Of a stretch of DNA of 64,000 nt, positions 1 through 10,312 are shown in pieces. The DNA is from Bemisia tabaci. Lineage: Eukaryota > Arthropoda > Insecta > Hemiptera > Aleyrodidae. The DNA lies in the NCBI RefSeq assembly GCF_918797505.1, contig NC_092799.1:33430597-33494596 (forward strand). The letters run 5' to 3'. The position numbers and the translations under genes are program-made. The stretch's first letter is position 1, and each line of letters starts with the position of its first letter. The notes beneath the pieces were generated by a model. That model was given only the letters and a program-made list of their open reading frames with translations. It was not told the origin of the DNA and made no database searches.

Positions 1-235
1 ATGGACAAATACCAGGAATGAGTCGAACCGATGAGGAACAAGACTATGTGCCAGGAGCACGGAAACGTTCCAACTGAGTCTAAACCCTCTTGCTCTTACC
101 AGCAGTGCTTGTGGTGGAGAAGATTTTCTGTTTCTTTAGCATAAAGTAGTTCTCCGCCATCGACCTGTCTCTCGATGGTTGCTATTTGTAAAAAAAAGAA
201 TTTTTTTTTTTAAAAAAAGTATTACGTAATTTATA
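1..235 (+). other. Stretch just upstream of a reverse-transcriptase relic
   Basis: There is no open frame of useful length. Bases 20-79 read MSRTDEEQ and more, which loosely resembles the R-M-D-E-E segment that precedes the C-terminal GRP block in insect endonuclease-reverse transcriptases. This may be a frameshifted upstream continuation of the relic at 236-403. The remainder, including the A/T homopolymers at 190-220, is unassigned. Confidence 0.3.
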
Positions 236-403
236 ATGATTTTCGATTGGATTCCTTTCGAAAGGCGACGGCGTGGACGTCCTGTGAAAGGTTGGCGACA
301 AGGGGTTGAGGAGGAGATCAGCAGGTGCCAATTGCCTGATGATTTCTGGGAGGATAGGGGGCACTGGCGATTGGGCGTCGCAGAGTTCGAGGCTGCGCTG
401 TGA
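236..403 (+). pseudogene. C-terminal relic of a non-LTR retrotransposon reverse transcriptase
   Basis: A 55-codon frame ends in TGA at 401-403. It begins with the block IFDWIPFERRRRGRPVKGW and continues with a short acidic and aromatic tail containing the spaced residues LPDDFW, EDRGHW and LGVAEFEAAL. The order D-W-x-P, a run of arginines, G-R-P, a tryptophan and then a D-R-x-x-W is what I know from the extreme C-terminus of insect endonuclease-reverse transcriptases. Upstream the frame is closed by TAA at about 227, so finger, palm and endonuclease domains are missing and this is a 5' truncated or decayed copy. It is too short to appear in ordinary ORF lists. It may belong to the same broad retrotransposon type as the relic at 38049-38770, which covers a more upstream part of the protein. 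The exact clade cannot be given from this tail. Confidence 0.72.
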
Positions 404-1194
404 AAGCGGCTTAAGGTATGTATATTCGCCGATCCCCATCTTATTTTAGAAGGCAACTATAACCCTCCCTCTTTCTTTATAACCCAAAACTAGACTCTTT
501 TCCTCACTCTCTGGTAGCGAACGGTGAAGAAACTCGGAGGAGGGCGTAGCGGCTCCTTCCCGTTGTCACTACTCATCCACTTCAGCGCGAATAAGTAGGA
601 GCAAATCCGCCTCGAAGGAGCAGGCAGCTAGTCCCGCTCAAATCTCCTCCATCCCACGGCCGAGGGCACACGTACGGCTGAGCAATTTATGTGTTTAGTT
701 TACCATCTAATCCAATCAACGTCTCAGCTGAGCGCTGCAAACTGAATTTCGGCACCGTATCATCGTATCCATTTTTAATATCCTAAATGGATCCTCCCCT
801 CCGCGCGGGCCGAGCGGCGGGGCTTTAAAATATTCTTAATTGTGCGGAGGGGTTGTATATTTTTAGGGCCCGTCTGGAGGAAAGCTACATCGATAAGCGC
901 GGGAAACTCCGAGGGGGCCGGGACCCTTCTCCGCGAATGCCTGGCCGCAAGGATACTTTACGCGAGTAATTTTCGTTCTTTGGGTTTTTATTCTCGTTTT
1001 TACGAGGCTCTGCCCGATTGTCCTCTCGTTTCAATTTTTCGCACCTCGCGGAGAGGTGTCTGTCTGGCTTCAGCGTTCCTCCTAGCGTTGACCCTAGGGA
1101 TCTTATTCATAGTCGCTATACTTAAACAGATCCTATCCTTGGAAAAAACCCCACATGGAATATATCTTGATTAAAGGCATCGTAAGAAGGACAA
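404..1194. other. Unassigned, no recognised gene
   Basis: A 110-codon frame at 842-1174 (plus) has no recognisable motif and looks like chance. The block at 780-1090 is relatively CpG-rich. Nothing else can be supported. Confidence 0.4.
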
Positions 1195-1640
1195 TTTTTC
1201 CCAACACAGCAGAAATTCTATAGTGCAATAGAGAATTTGCAGGTGTATGAAATTTGATGAATTTCGTGTTTAAGTGGAAACTGCGGAGCGAACTGAACAC
1301 GAGGATACCTTTGGTTCATGAATTGAACAATTATTGGAGAAGATATGACAAAATGATCTAATCTGTTAAAATACATGGGTTTAAATGGTAAAATCCTTCA
1401 GATGACGTCACTAGGCGGTGCATTTTCTCACTTGTAAATCTAATTTTATACTGTTTCCGTGTCAGAAGAAAATTATAAAAAATACTGTGAAATCAGCTCT
1501 ATAAGCACTTCTAGATGAAGCATTAAAAAATTTCCATGTAAATTCTCCATTCTAGAAATAGATACTTGCGATTGATTAAATTAATTTGCATCAAAATCAC
1601 AAAATGCCGAAGCTGAAATATGGGGATTTTTTAAGTGTTA
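1195..1640 (+). repeat. Family I interspersed repeat, copy 1
   Basis: This stretch shares long similarity with 11655-12020 in the same orientation and with 10920-11110 in the opposite orientation. The anchor is a segment reading GATGACGTCACTAGGCGGTG, followed by CATTTTCTCAC and an AT-rich tail. The three copies align over more than 150 bases with scattered substitutions and indels. No coding potential is visible. Terminal repeats and target duplications were not found, so the class is unknown. Confidence 0.6.
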
Positions 1641-1767
1641 AGTCAGGCTCGAAAATCATGGGGTTTTTCCTAAATTTTGTATTTTTTACAGTGGCAAACC
1701 ATTTTAATCTCCTCCTAGGATCTATCTCTACCGGTATACTCTTGAGTTTTACCCAATGGTGATTTTG

Positions 1768-1905
1768 TAAGTTAGTAAAACTGTTTTTCCTTCATTTAAA
1801 TTCATTTAAAATATAGATTTTGGGTGAAGCAAGCTGCCTCATCAAGAATCGATTGTTTTACGTACATTTAAATGGAGGGAAAACAGTGTTACCAACTTTC
1901 AAGAA
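1768..1905. repeat. Small foldback sequence
   Basis: The left part (GTTAGTAAAACTGTTTTTCC then CATTTAAAT) pairs imperfectly with the right part (ATTTAAATG, GGGAAAACAGTG, TTACCAAC). Arms are about 35-40 bp around an 55-bp centre. It is probably a degraded MITE; no duplication is visible. Confidence 0.45.
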
Positions 1906-2578
1906 TCGCAACTGGTTTTAACAGAGACTCGTAAAAATTGTTCTTTCTATGAAGCTGAAAATCGAAGAGACCAGCATTTTTAGTCCTAGCCGGAAAATGC
2001 GATCTGAATCTTGGTCGATTTAAGATGTAACATGAAAACTTTGATTTTGCGTAATTTTGACTTAATGAACATCTTTTTCATATTCTTCAACATCCAATCT
2101 CTTACAGTTCCTTCCGTCTCATCGACGGTGAGGAATTTGCCATGAGCTCAAATCAAAGGCTCTCAAATTGTGAGCCCCTACAAAAATCGATGTTCATTAG
2201 TTCTTGCGGTAGCACTCATGCCTACTTTGAAGGAGCATCAAAACCGGCACCCGCCCAGTTGAAACTACTTACGGCAAAAAGGGGCTTGAAGTGCTATAAG
2301 CAGCACTCAAAAACGGCATACAATAAAACAGGAACGAATGAGCAAGGGGCAAAAAGAAGTAAGGGGAAAAAAAACTTTGCGCAAGCCGAAAAGAACGATA
2401 ATGGCTGGGGATCGCCTCCCTTTCCATGCTTTAACTTCTCTAATGATTGAACGGCTCGTTGAGAGTTTGCGGCTGAGAATATTTCCGGCCGCCCTTGCCA
2501 GATCGTGGTGGAATCTGATGAAACCCAAAAAATGATAGGGTACCTCCAAAAAAGTAAAAATAGGATAGAAAGAATGAA
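1906..2578. other. Unassigned
   Basis: Short overlapping frames on both strands (for example 2142-2450 plus and 2294-2689 minus) have no recognisable motif. I see no repeat or RNA gene here. Confidence 0.35.
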
Positions 2579-3440
2579 AAGAGGGTTATACAAAATCGGC
2601 GATTTTACCCCCCTCTTGGATTTTGCCCGGAGTTGGATATGTTGTTCCCTATCACAAGACACGCCTTTTTCCGGCGTTGGCAAGTTCACCCGAAATTTTT
2701 CCCGCGCGCTACAGCGTTGCCAAGTTGAAAACAGGCAAATTCCGTAAGTGGCGTTAAAATTGAGCTATGAAGTTGCAGTTTTAACGAAAATTCTCTAAAA
2801 ATTGCGTACTTTTAGGAAATGACCATCAATTTAATGTTGCATTAATTTTAACATGCATTGTTGCCAATTTTTCGATTTTTTAATTCGACTAATTTTACAA
2901 ATCCGCAAATACCCAAAAAAGCTATCTTCAAATTTGAATAAAAAGTTGTCTAATCGATAGTTCGTTTGATTCCGCATCCATCGATATATTATAGCTTGCT
3001 GGGAAACTTTTGGTTCGCGAGATATCATAGTTTTTGTAAATAGCTTTATGGAGCGACGACGCTTTTTGAGTCCGGGCGGATAGAAATTTTAGCCTCCAAA
3101 AACACAGGTCAGCATTAATTCCATGGTTTCCTATGTAATTTTTGACGCTGAATCCGAATTTGACCATTTCATAACAAAATTGTCACCAAGAAGTTGCCAA
3201 ATTGGGCAAAAATGGCTTAAAATCGGCCTTTTTGGCGGATTATGGCCAGTGACTTGCCAGGAGTTGATCAGACGACAAAATTGGTTATTTCCACAGTTAA
3301 AACTCGTTGAACTTTCTACAAGCTGAGTCAAATTCTTCCTGCTCGCGGCAAAATTAAATGCGCGACAAGCAGCAAACTGAAAAAAAGACACCAAAATCGG
3401 CGCTTTTTGCGGTTTTTGTCCTAAGTTTCTGGTTTTCCGA
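2579..3440 (+). repeat. Left arm of a large near-perfect inverted repeat
   Basis: This arm is the reverse complement of 4219-5081. By eye the two differ by about one substitution (near 2780) and one base in a C homopolymer near 2610. The mirrored 87-codon frames (3131-3394 minus, 4265-4528 plus) are therefore copies of one sequence, and no motif supports coding. The arm contains several TTGGCAAC or GTTGCCAA motifs of the kind also seen in family H elements. Confidence 0.9.
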
Positions 3441-4218
3441 CAGAATGAACATTTCTTAGGAAAATCTGAATTACACAGAGTGTAACGACAAACTATTGTA
3501 TTGTTACATACATAGATAGGAGCTGCTTTAACAGTAGTCCCGCGCCCCGCAACGCCTAACTGCCATAGTTCCTTGTCCTCCCACAGGTCCTCAGTAATTT
3601 GGAGCGCCTTTGTTCCTTTTTAAGCCCCTTATTGCCCTTTCCTAGGCGGCTTCTTCACTTTGGTATTGATACTTTTTTCTATTAAACTCCATTTTCTCAG
3701 AATTATAAAATAAAACTGTATACTGAATATAGGGCGATGAATAATAACTGTCAAATACCGCCAAAATTCAACGATTCTACGTAATTTTGGCAATATTGCA
3801 ATGCGTCTTGACTTGTTTTAATGAAGTCAGTCTGAGGAGTACATTTTATTCATTAATTTTTAGCAGAAAGTTTTCCATTACTGTTTCAAAATGTGATTTA
3901 TTGACACGATTCGACAAAACTCACTGCTTTATGAATTTTTCCTCTCTGGAATAAAAATCCTAGTAATTAGTTTATATCTAGGTTAAAAATTAAATTATTC
4001 TGCAAAAGTTTATTATTTTGCACGAGAGATACATTTAAATAATTTAAAAATAAGAAGTGAACAAAGAATATAGGACAAATATCGAAAAAACCGGCGAAAA
4101 TTCAAGTATTTTGTTTAAGCTTGGCAACATCGGAATACGTTCGATTTTATTTTATCGTTCATTTTTATTAAATTCTGCTCATGTTGTTCATTAGTTTAGT
4201 CTAGAAACATTCTCTTAA
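3441..4218. other. Spacer of the large inverted repeat
   Basis: About 778 AT-rich bases separate the arms. Within it 3721-3810 and 4060-4145 are weakly similar in direct orientation (both contain a GAATATAGG-like start and CCGCCAAAATTC/CCGGCGAAAATTC). No gene or terminal structure is visible. Confidence 0.5.
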
Positions 4219-5081
4219 TCGGAAAACCAGAAACTTAGGACAAAAACCGCAAAAAGCGCCGATTTTGGTGTCTTTTTTTCAGTTTGCTGCTTGTCGCGCA
4301 TTTAATTTTGCCGCGAGCAGGAAGAATTTGACTCAGCTTGTAGAAAGTTCAACGAGTTTTAACTGTGGAAATAACCAATTTTGTCGTCTGATCAACTCCT
4401 GGCAAGTCACTGGCCATAATCCGCCAAAAAGGCCGATTTTAAGCCATTTTTGCCCAATTTGGCAACTTCTTGGTGACAATTTTGTTATGAAATGGTCAAA
4501 TTCGGATTCAGCGTCAAAAATTACATAGGAAACCATGGAATTAATGCTGACCTGTGTTTTTGGAGGCTAAAATTTCTATCCGCCCGGACTCAAAAAGCGT
4601 CGTCGCTCCATAAAGCTATTTACAAAAACTATGATATCTCGCGAACCAAAAGTTTCCCAGCAAGCTATAATATATCGATGGATGCGGAATCAAACGAACT
4701 ATCGATTAGACAACTTTTTATTCAAATTTGAAGATAGCTTTTTTGGGTATTTGCGGATTTGTAAAATTAGTCGAATTAAAAAATCGAAAAATTGGCAACA
4801 ATGCATGTTAAAATTAATGCAACATTAAATTGATGGTCATTTCCTAAAAGTACGCAATTTTTAGAGAATTTTCGTTAAAACCGCAACTTCATAGCTCAAT
4901 TTTAACGCCACTTACGGAATTTGCCTGTTTTCAACTTGGCAACGCTGTAGCGCGCGGGAAAAATTTCGGGTGAACTTGCCAACGCCGGAAAAAGGCGTGT
5001 CTTGTGATAGGGAACAACATATCCAACTCCGGGCAAAATCCAAGAGGGGGGGTAAAATCGCCGATTTTGTATAACCCTCTT
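4219..5081 (-). repeat. Right arm of the large inverted repeat
   Basis: It mirrors 2579-3440 almost base for base over about 862 bases. It could be a very large foldback element, a recent inverted duplication, or an assembly artefact. A transcript through the whole region would form a long hairpin. Confidence 0.9.
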
Positions 5082-5186
5082 AACAGATATCAATATAGTA
5101 ATATAAACAATGAAACATTAAGGACTCCTGGAATATAGTGGGTTAAACTTTAAAAACGGGGAAGCATCCTACATTATGTTGTTCCC

Positions 5187-6771
5187 ACAAATCGTCGCTC
5201 CTCTGACATAAGGGCATATCTCGATTTCGCCATGAGTCCTGGAAAGCATGGACTTACATGCACTGAAAAAAAAGTGGAAGTGGGATTGACCATAATGGTA
5301 TAGTAAAAAAAAATATGGTGATAAAAAGCCAAATTATGGTCGATTTAAGCATCTAGATGAAAGTGAGAATCATACTCGATATAAAAATTACCATACCCGG
5401 ATTGTAAATATCAGTTAGGTGTGTCTGTCCATCGTTTAGGTATTTCTCACCATCAGCTGGGTATTTTTTACCATACGATGAGTTAAAAGTATGGAATAAC
5501 ATGGTAACACTTGCGTTTGATATCTGTAGGCATCTGTATGCGACTGGTCATGGTGTTGGTAGGTTAAATTTACCATACTGGTATAGTCAGCGTGGTGAGA
5601 GCTCCCGCTTGACTGCGCTGCGGTCTGTGGTCCGCCATTTTTCGTTTGTCTGTTTGTCAGTTATAAATTTATCACGTTGAGGGTCGGAGTCCGTGGCTGT
5701 GTTTTATTGATCCATATTAATCCATGTGAATCCACGCGTAATTTGCCCAAATTTGTGTTCGAATTGTCCCTAAAGCTACCGTCTTCTCTTCGAATCTATC
5801 TATATTGATCTGCCACATACATTTTCTGAGATTTTTTCGTTATTCGTATCGACCAATTTCTGGAGGTTAGGAGTTGCTACAATGAATCTGGCTTGCAAAG
5901 TGAAGGAATCCTGAAAATTTGAAAACCTTCGCAAAGTTGTTCTGCAATCCAGTGAATATCGGTTCTGTGTAAAGTCATTTCGAAAACATAAAAGTGCGGA
6001 AGTAATTTGAAAATAATCGACTAGAAGTGATTTTTGAATACTTCGTTCGTAGGTATATCTATATTCTTGTTAAAATTTTCGAAGCTCAACATACTCAGAT
6101 GAAGAGACAAATGTGCGTGGGATTGATGTTTAACTGTAACTTTAAGCAAAATTTGGCAGCTTCTGCCCCACCGTGAACCGTGCGATTGGATTTTCATGTA
6201 GTGTCTTTTTGTGGGTATATTTTGAACTATCTATTTATTATATGCAATTAAATTTTCCGTGGATCTGATTTAGTCTGTAAATGATACCTTAACGCGAATA
6301 ACAAGTATGGTTTTGGTATCATTTACTTGAAATCAGTGAAGCAATTATCTGCTATTTCTCGTTGAAACTGTCTTTAACTGCCATTGATTGTGTATGTAAC
6401 GGAATTTCTAAAAGTAAGATGTAAGTAAAATATCCACGACTTTCATCAAAAGCATTTAATAATATAAGATGAGTGGATTTTAGAATCTACAAGGTTTGTC
6501 GCAGCATCTGGATGCTTGAAATTACCATACTAGTCAGTCGGGAACGCCACACTGGCACTGTGTCGCATAGTGTCAGCCGTATCGTGTTATTTACCATACC
6601 GGTATATTGGTAACTATGCTGCAGCTTCACTGTGTAAAAAATCAAGTAGACAGTATGGTAAATAACACCCAAACTCTGGTAAATCCCACCGATTATTTTT
6701 TTCAGTGTGGTCAACAGAGTTCATGTGGAAATCTAGATACGCCCTTACGCCAGAGGCGCGACGAAATTATT
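5187..6771. repeat. Family T inverted-repeat element, split by a family B insertion
   Basis: The left arm (about 5190-5245) reads CGTCGCTCCTCTGACATAAG and continues GGGCATATCTCGATTTCGCC. The right arm (about 6719-6771) is its reverse complement with a few changes. A single similar arm lies at 21768-21812. The family B element at 5261-6707 sits between the two arms. Confidence 0.6.
5261..6707. mobile_element. Family B non-autonomous DNA transposon (CACTGAAAA ends, 2-bp TG duplication)
   Basis: It starts CACTGAAAAAAAAGTGG and ends in TTTTTTTCAGTG. The next 20 bases also pair, both ends giving GTGGGATT then ACCA. It is flanked by TG on each side. Subterminal regions hold many ACCATAC or GGTATGG motifs (for example near 5390, 5470, 5570, 6525, 6595 and 6650). 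CAC-initial ends, a 2-bp duplication and subterminal repeats fit EnSpm/CACTA-like (CMC) elements. No transposase frame is present, so it would need a protein in trans. Confidence 0.7.
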
Positions 6772-8029
6772 GATGACCTACGAAATAGAATTATTGTCCA
6801 TAAAGTAAATATTTCTGTATTTAATGTTACCCTGTGTTACTTTTTTTCTGTCAGATCAACCCAAAGGACTTGGTTGCTCAACACACTTTTGTGTGAAATC
6901 GACTCAAACCGTAGGGTATGAAAGGAACAGCAGGGAATGAAGAAAATGTCCTGCGGAACCTATGTACTCTTGTTTTCCTTTCTATAAGTCCATTGGATCA
7001 CCACCGTTGCAATCCAGATATGATCCTGGCGGCTGGCGACTAATTTTTAACGAGTTTTCAGATTTGTAACACAAAAATTTGGCTCCTTCAACCCAAAAAT
7101 TTAGTCAATTTGACAAAGGGAAAACTAACAAAGAAAAAAAAAAATTAACCAACAGCTTGTGTTACTTCGGGTTTTACTTCCCATATGAACCCACAACTTT
7201 GGTTTCCTTTTCTCACTGTGCACTATAGTCCGCGGAAGAGATAACACTGGTGCTGACACCCAAGGGTGCGATTTTATCTACTCGTAAGTAGGCCGGGTTG
7301 CATATGCAATAGAGTGCAGGTGCGTCCGATTCCCGCATGTTCTTAAAAACGTCTGTTTGTACTATTCCTAGCACATGCGGAAAGTAGTTGCCGGAGCTCA
7401 ATTTATTATGTCCTCGCTTTCAAAGCATAAAAAAATAAGTAAATAAAATAAAATAAAAAAAACTGTGTGTGAACCGTCACCAAGGTTTAACCCTCGCAAA
7501 AACACACATTTTTATAATACTAGTTATTTTAAGAATAACCTACCGCAAGAGACCATCTACGCGAATCACTGATGAAGAGAGGCCCTTTACAAATTGATTC
7601 GGAGCCTGTGCGCTCGGGGGTGGCGAACCCGCAACGCAGAACACTTGGGGGGAGGGGGTGCTCCGCCGCTCCCCCTTCCCTCGCCGCCCGCGACGAACTT
7701 TTTGACTTGGCGCTAATTTGAATGCAAATGGATTCGAATTATCAAAAGCACGCATACGTGACGCGGGGGGCGTGCGCTGAGCCGGGGTAGGAAAGGAAGG
7801 AGCGGCGGGAGGGGGTGCGTTAATTAAGACGGATCTCGAGTTGCGTTGTGTGGAAAAAAGGAGACGAAAAAAGAAAAAAAAATGAGCATTGTGCTTGAAT
7901 TATTAGCTCGCCAGCGTTGCCGTCTCGCTCGCTTGGTGTTTAGACATTCGAAGACTAGAATTCACCTAAAACCGTACACATACTACACAGTGAAGAAAAA
8001 AACACTGATAAGTGGCCCGAAACCTGTAT
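6772..8029. other. Unassigned, GC-rich patch then A-rich patch
   Basis: No recognised gene. The segment 7590-7830 is GC-rich and CpG-rich, and 7425-7465 and 7850-7885 are A-rich. The overlapping frames (6607-6921 plus, 7540-7755 minus) show no motif. Confidence 0.35.
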
Positions 8030-8378
8030 GTAACAAGGTGGAGAAATGGTGCTGGGTCCACACCATTTCGTGGGGAAAACAAAGCCAAGAAGTTCCAAAA
8101 ATTAAAATTAGAGTCAAAAATAATTTTTTGAACTCTAATGCGCACTCTACTGATGAGGTCTAAAAAGGCCCAAACCGGTATAGATCTCTCGACGTGACTC
8201 CAACTTAATATTCCATTGCAAACTGCCTGAGCTGAACACTCTCCCTCCTCAGTTTCGTACTGGTGCGCATTAGAGTTCAAAAAATTATTTTTGACTCTAA
8301 TTTTAATTTTTGGAACTTCCTGGCTTTGTTTTCTCCACGAAATGGTGTGGACCCAGCACCATTTCTCCACCTTGTTAC
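8030..8378. mobile_element. Family L palindromic element
   Basis: The left arm (8030-8145, starting GTAACAAGGTGGAGAAATGG) pairs with the right arm (8261-8378) almost perfectly, leaving a centre of about 115 bp. The two frames over this stretch that begin with the same peptide are mirror images, not genes. The 12-mer TACTACACAGTG occurs just before the element (about 7980) and directly after it (about 8377), which could be a displaced duplication. The centre carries a hammerhead-ribozyme-like motif. Confidence 0.75.
8146..8184 (+). ncRNA. Degenerate type I hammerhead-ribozyme-like motif
   Basis: CTGATGA at 8150-8156 matches the hammerhead core. GGTC at 8157-8160 and GGCC at 8167-8170 form stem II around a TAAAAA loop. 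CAAA follows at 8171-8174, where the known core needs GAAA, so the catalytic G is replaced by C. ACC (8174-8176) and GGT (8177-8179) form a minimal stem III with no loop, as in dimer-dependent hammerheads. A8180 is the expected cleavage nucleotide. TCTA (8146-8149) pairs with TAGA (8181-8184) as stem I. The G-to-C change predicts that this copy does not cleave. Confidence 0.6.
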
Positions 8379-8496
8379 TACACAGTGTAAATATGGGAAG
8401 TATACATACACAAAATGTGTTAGGGGTTATCCCCTAAAATTAGCTTAAATCAAAAATAACAATTTCTCCATACAATCGTGACCGATGCAGAATGAT

Positions 8497-8877
8497 ACGA
8501 CTATTGGACATATTTATGCTAAATGTAACTAAGTGCAAGTGGAAAGATGGGGTGTGCTCTTTAGTGCTCGGGCCATAAGAATTAATGGCAAATATAAAGC
8601 ACGCCAGTGACGTCAGCGGCAACGACGAGAGAAACGGCGATCGGCAAGGTGGTCTTTAACTCATGAGCCCTGTCCACAAGGCTCTTATAACATGCCCACG
8701 GCTCACGAGTTATTAGCACTCAGTTCATTTTGATTTAATTGAAAATCCCGCTTTTCCATTTTCCCAAAAGGAGCTATATAGATTTTTACATTGTTTCTTA
8801 TGCAGCTTACACGAGCACACCCCATATTTCCACTTGCACATAGTTCCTTTTATCATAAATACGTCATATTCGGCCAC
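8497..8877. repeat. Family W inverted repeat, copy 1
   Basis: The stretch around 8505-8580 (AAGTGCAAGTGGAAAGATGG) pairs with 8793-8870 (CCATATTTCCACTTGCACAT), with about 75% match over 80 bases. The outer part (CATAGTTCC, then ATAAATACGTCA) is shared with the palindrome at 11695-11813. Confidence 0.5.
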
Positions 8878-8937
8878 GTGAGACCCAGCTGCATTATTAT
8901 GAAAAACCGAAAAATTGCGATGAAAATGGTTCACTGA

Positions 8938-9085
8938 GGCCTTTGTCCACACGAGCGCGGTTCGAGGAACTTCGGGTGAACTTGCTCCAGGAACTTGTTA
9001 TAACTCACCTATAACTTGTTCCTGGAATCGCCAGTTCCCGGAACTAATTCGCCCCAACTGCACTCATGTGGACAAGGTCTAATGC
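8938..9085. repeat. Family S foldback
   Basis: CTTTGTCCACACGAG near 8940 pairs with CTCATGTGGACAAGG near 9063. The inner GGAACTTGTTATAA pairs imperfectly with TATAACTTGTTCC. It looks like a degraded MITE; similar TTGTCCACA ends occur near 43570 and 58750. Confidence 0.45.
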
Positions 9086-9181
9086 CTCAGCCAAAAAAGA
9101 TCGATTTGGTATGAACAGTGGTATGACGCCTTTCGCTCGCTTTTTACCTCTTGACAAATCATTTCCGCGCATGTGTTTCAG

Positions 9182-9483
9182 GAATGAACACATCCCAAGA
9201 GGTCGGGGAAACGGAGGGTAGGAAAATCAAGGAGCCACTTTCGGAGGAATTGCAATTCACACTTACGGGAAAGGGGCCCCGGGCATCGAACAACTCCGCC
9301 GGGATTCGAAGCGAGAACCCCTCAAATCAAGTTGTAGCGGAACGCGTAAAAGCTCCCTCCGCTGACAGCAGAGTATCAGTGGCTGTCGAAACTACTTTAC
9401 CCCCGCGGCAGCAGGGAAAATTCTTGTCGGCGACCATTGAGACGAAAAGTATCCTCGAAGTGACAGTCACATCTACCTCCTGA
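9182..9483 (+). CDS. Possible 3' coding exon of an unidentified protein
   Basis: A pyrimidine-rich tract (about 9130-9178) ends in TTTCAG at 9176-9181, a good 3' splice site. The frame that follows contains ATG at 9184-9186 and runs about 99 codons to TGA at 9481-9483. The peptide starts MNTSQEVGETEGRKIKEPL and is hydrophilic, with many S, T, E, K and R and no membrane segment. The stretch is richer in GC than its surroundings and is not one of the repeats seen elsewhere here. No domain or family is recognised, no poly(A) signal is seen in the next 90 bases, and no upstream exon can be assigned. It could be a chance frame in unique DNA. Confidence 0.3.
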
Positions 9484-9568
9484 CCTAAAAGTTTTTACAC
9501 TACCTTTATACGTTGCAACAGACGGCTTTTTTGGCTTCATTCAAAACTCTTATGATACAATTTATGTA

Positions 9569-10094
9569 CAGTAGACTTTGGATTATCCGGCTTCGTATTA
9601 TCCGTACTCTGGATTATCCGAATCGATTTTGCAACCATGTAACTATACGCACGCACTCCGATAAGTGAGCGGATCCGCGGAGAAGCGGTCGCAAGGCATA
9701 TTGGCGCCTGCAAGGCTGAAGGAATACTTCACGCATTGCGGCAAACAGTGAGGTCGGCGTGGAACGCATTAGCGCCTACTAGATTGCATGAATACTTCTC
9801 GCATTACACCAAACTCACATTAGCGGCTACAAGACTGCATGAATACTTCACGCATTGCACGCTTTAATCGTTGTATTGTAATTTATCGTTGTCGGCTACC
9901 ATTCACAATCATTCATTGAGTCGTTCAGTTTGGCGTTAACCTTTTAAATTCGTGTTGGTATGTACATGATGTATACATAATAAGAAAACTGTGGTGTCGG
10001 TTGGTGGTGTTTGTGTTTACTATTATTATCCGGATTTTTTTTTCATCCGGATCGGGCCCGGGACCAATTAATCCGAATAATCCAGAGTTTACTG
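9569..10094. mobile_element. Pogo/Tigger-like non-autonomous transposon carrying minisatellite J
   Basis: The left end CAGTAGACTTTGGATTATCC is matched by the right end GGATAATCCAGAGTTTACTG allowing for a short offset (AATCCGAATAATCCAGAG), and TA flanks both ends (9567-9568 and 10095-10096). CAGTA-initial ends with ATTATCCG motifs and TA duplications are typical of pogo/Tigger elements of the Tc1/mariner group. The interior at 9700-9866 has about three degenerate units of the J repeat (GCGCCTACAAGACTGCATGA then ATACTTCACGCATTGC). No transposase is present. Confidence 0.75.
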
Positions 10095-10111
10095 TACATC
10101 CAGAAAATACA

Positions 10112-10312
10112 CACTGGAAAAAAGAAAACTTCGAAAGTGGAAGCCGTGCTTATGGGTTCGATAGACATACCGTCCGCGTTCCGGGCTCAGAGACCGAATG
10201 TGACGGGCGTGGCACCCGAAGAAATGGAAGTTACGGCTCCAGCACCGGGAAGTTTCGGGCTCGGAGCCCGGAATGGACTGTTTGTCTACATAGCCCGTAA
10301 CTTTTTTCAGTG
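10112..10312. mobile_element. Family D short inverted-repeat element, copy 1 (CACTGG ends, CA duplication)
   Basis: It starts CACTGGAAAAAAGAAAACTT and ends CTTTTTTCAGTG, flanked by CA on both sides. The interior is GC-rich and internally palindromic (TTCCGGGCTC... GAGCCCGGAA). A second copy with the same centre lies at 23176-23354. It begins only 15 bases after the pogo-like element's TA. Confidence 0.75.

Noticed and set aside
3131..4528. Two identical 87-residue frames on opposite strands, looking like a duplicated gene
   Set aside because: They are mirror images caused by the large inverted repeat, and neither has coding signs.
7571..7600. CTGATGA near a GC-rich patch
   Set aside because: The following bases form only a weak hairpin, and ACAAA replaces GAAA.
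7966..8370. Two frames with nearly the same N-terminal peptide
   Set aside because: They are arms of the family L palindrome.
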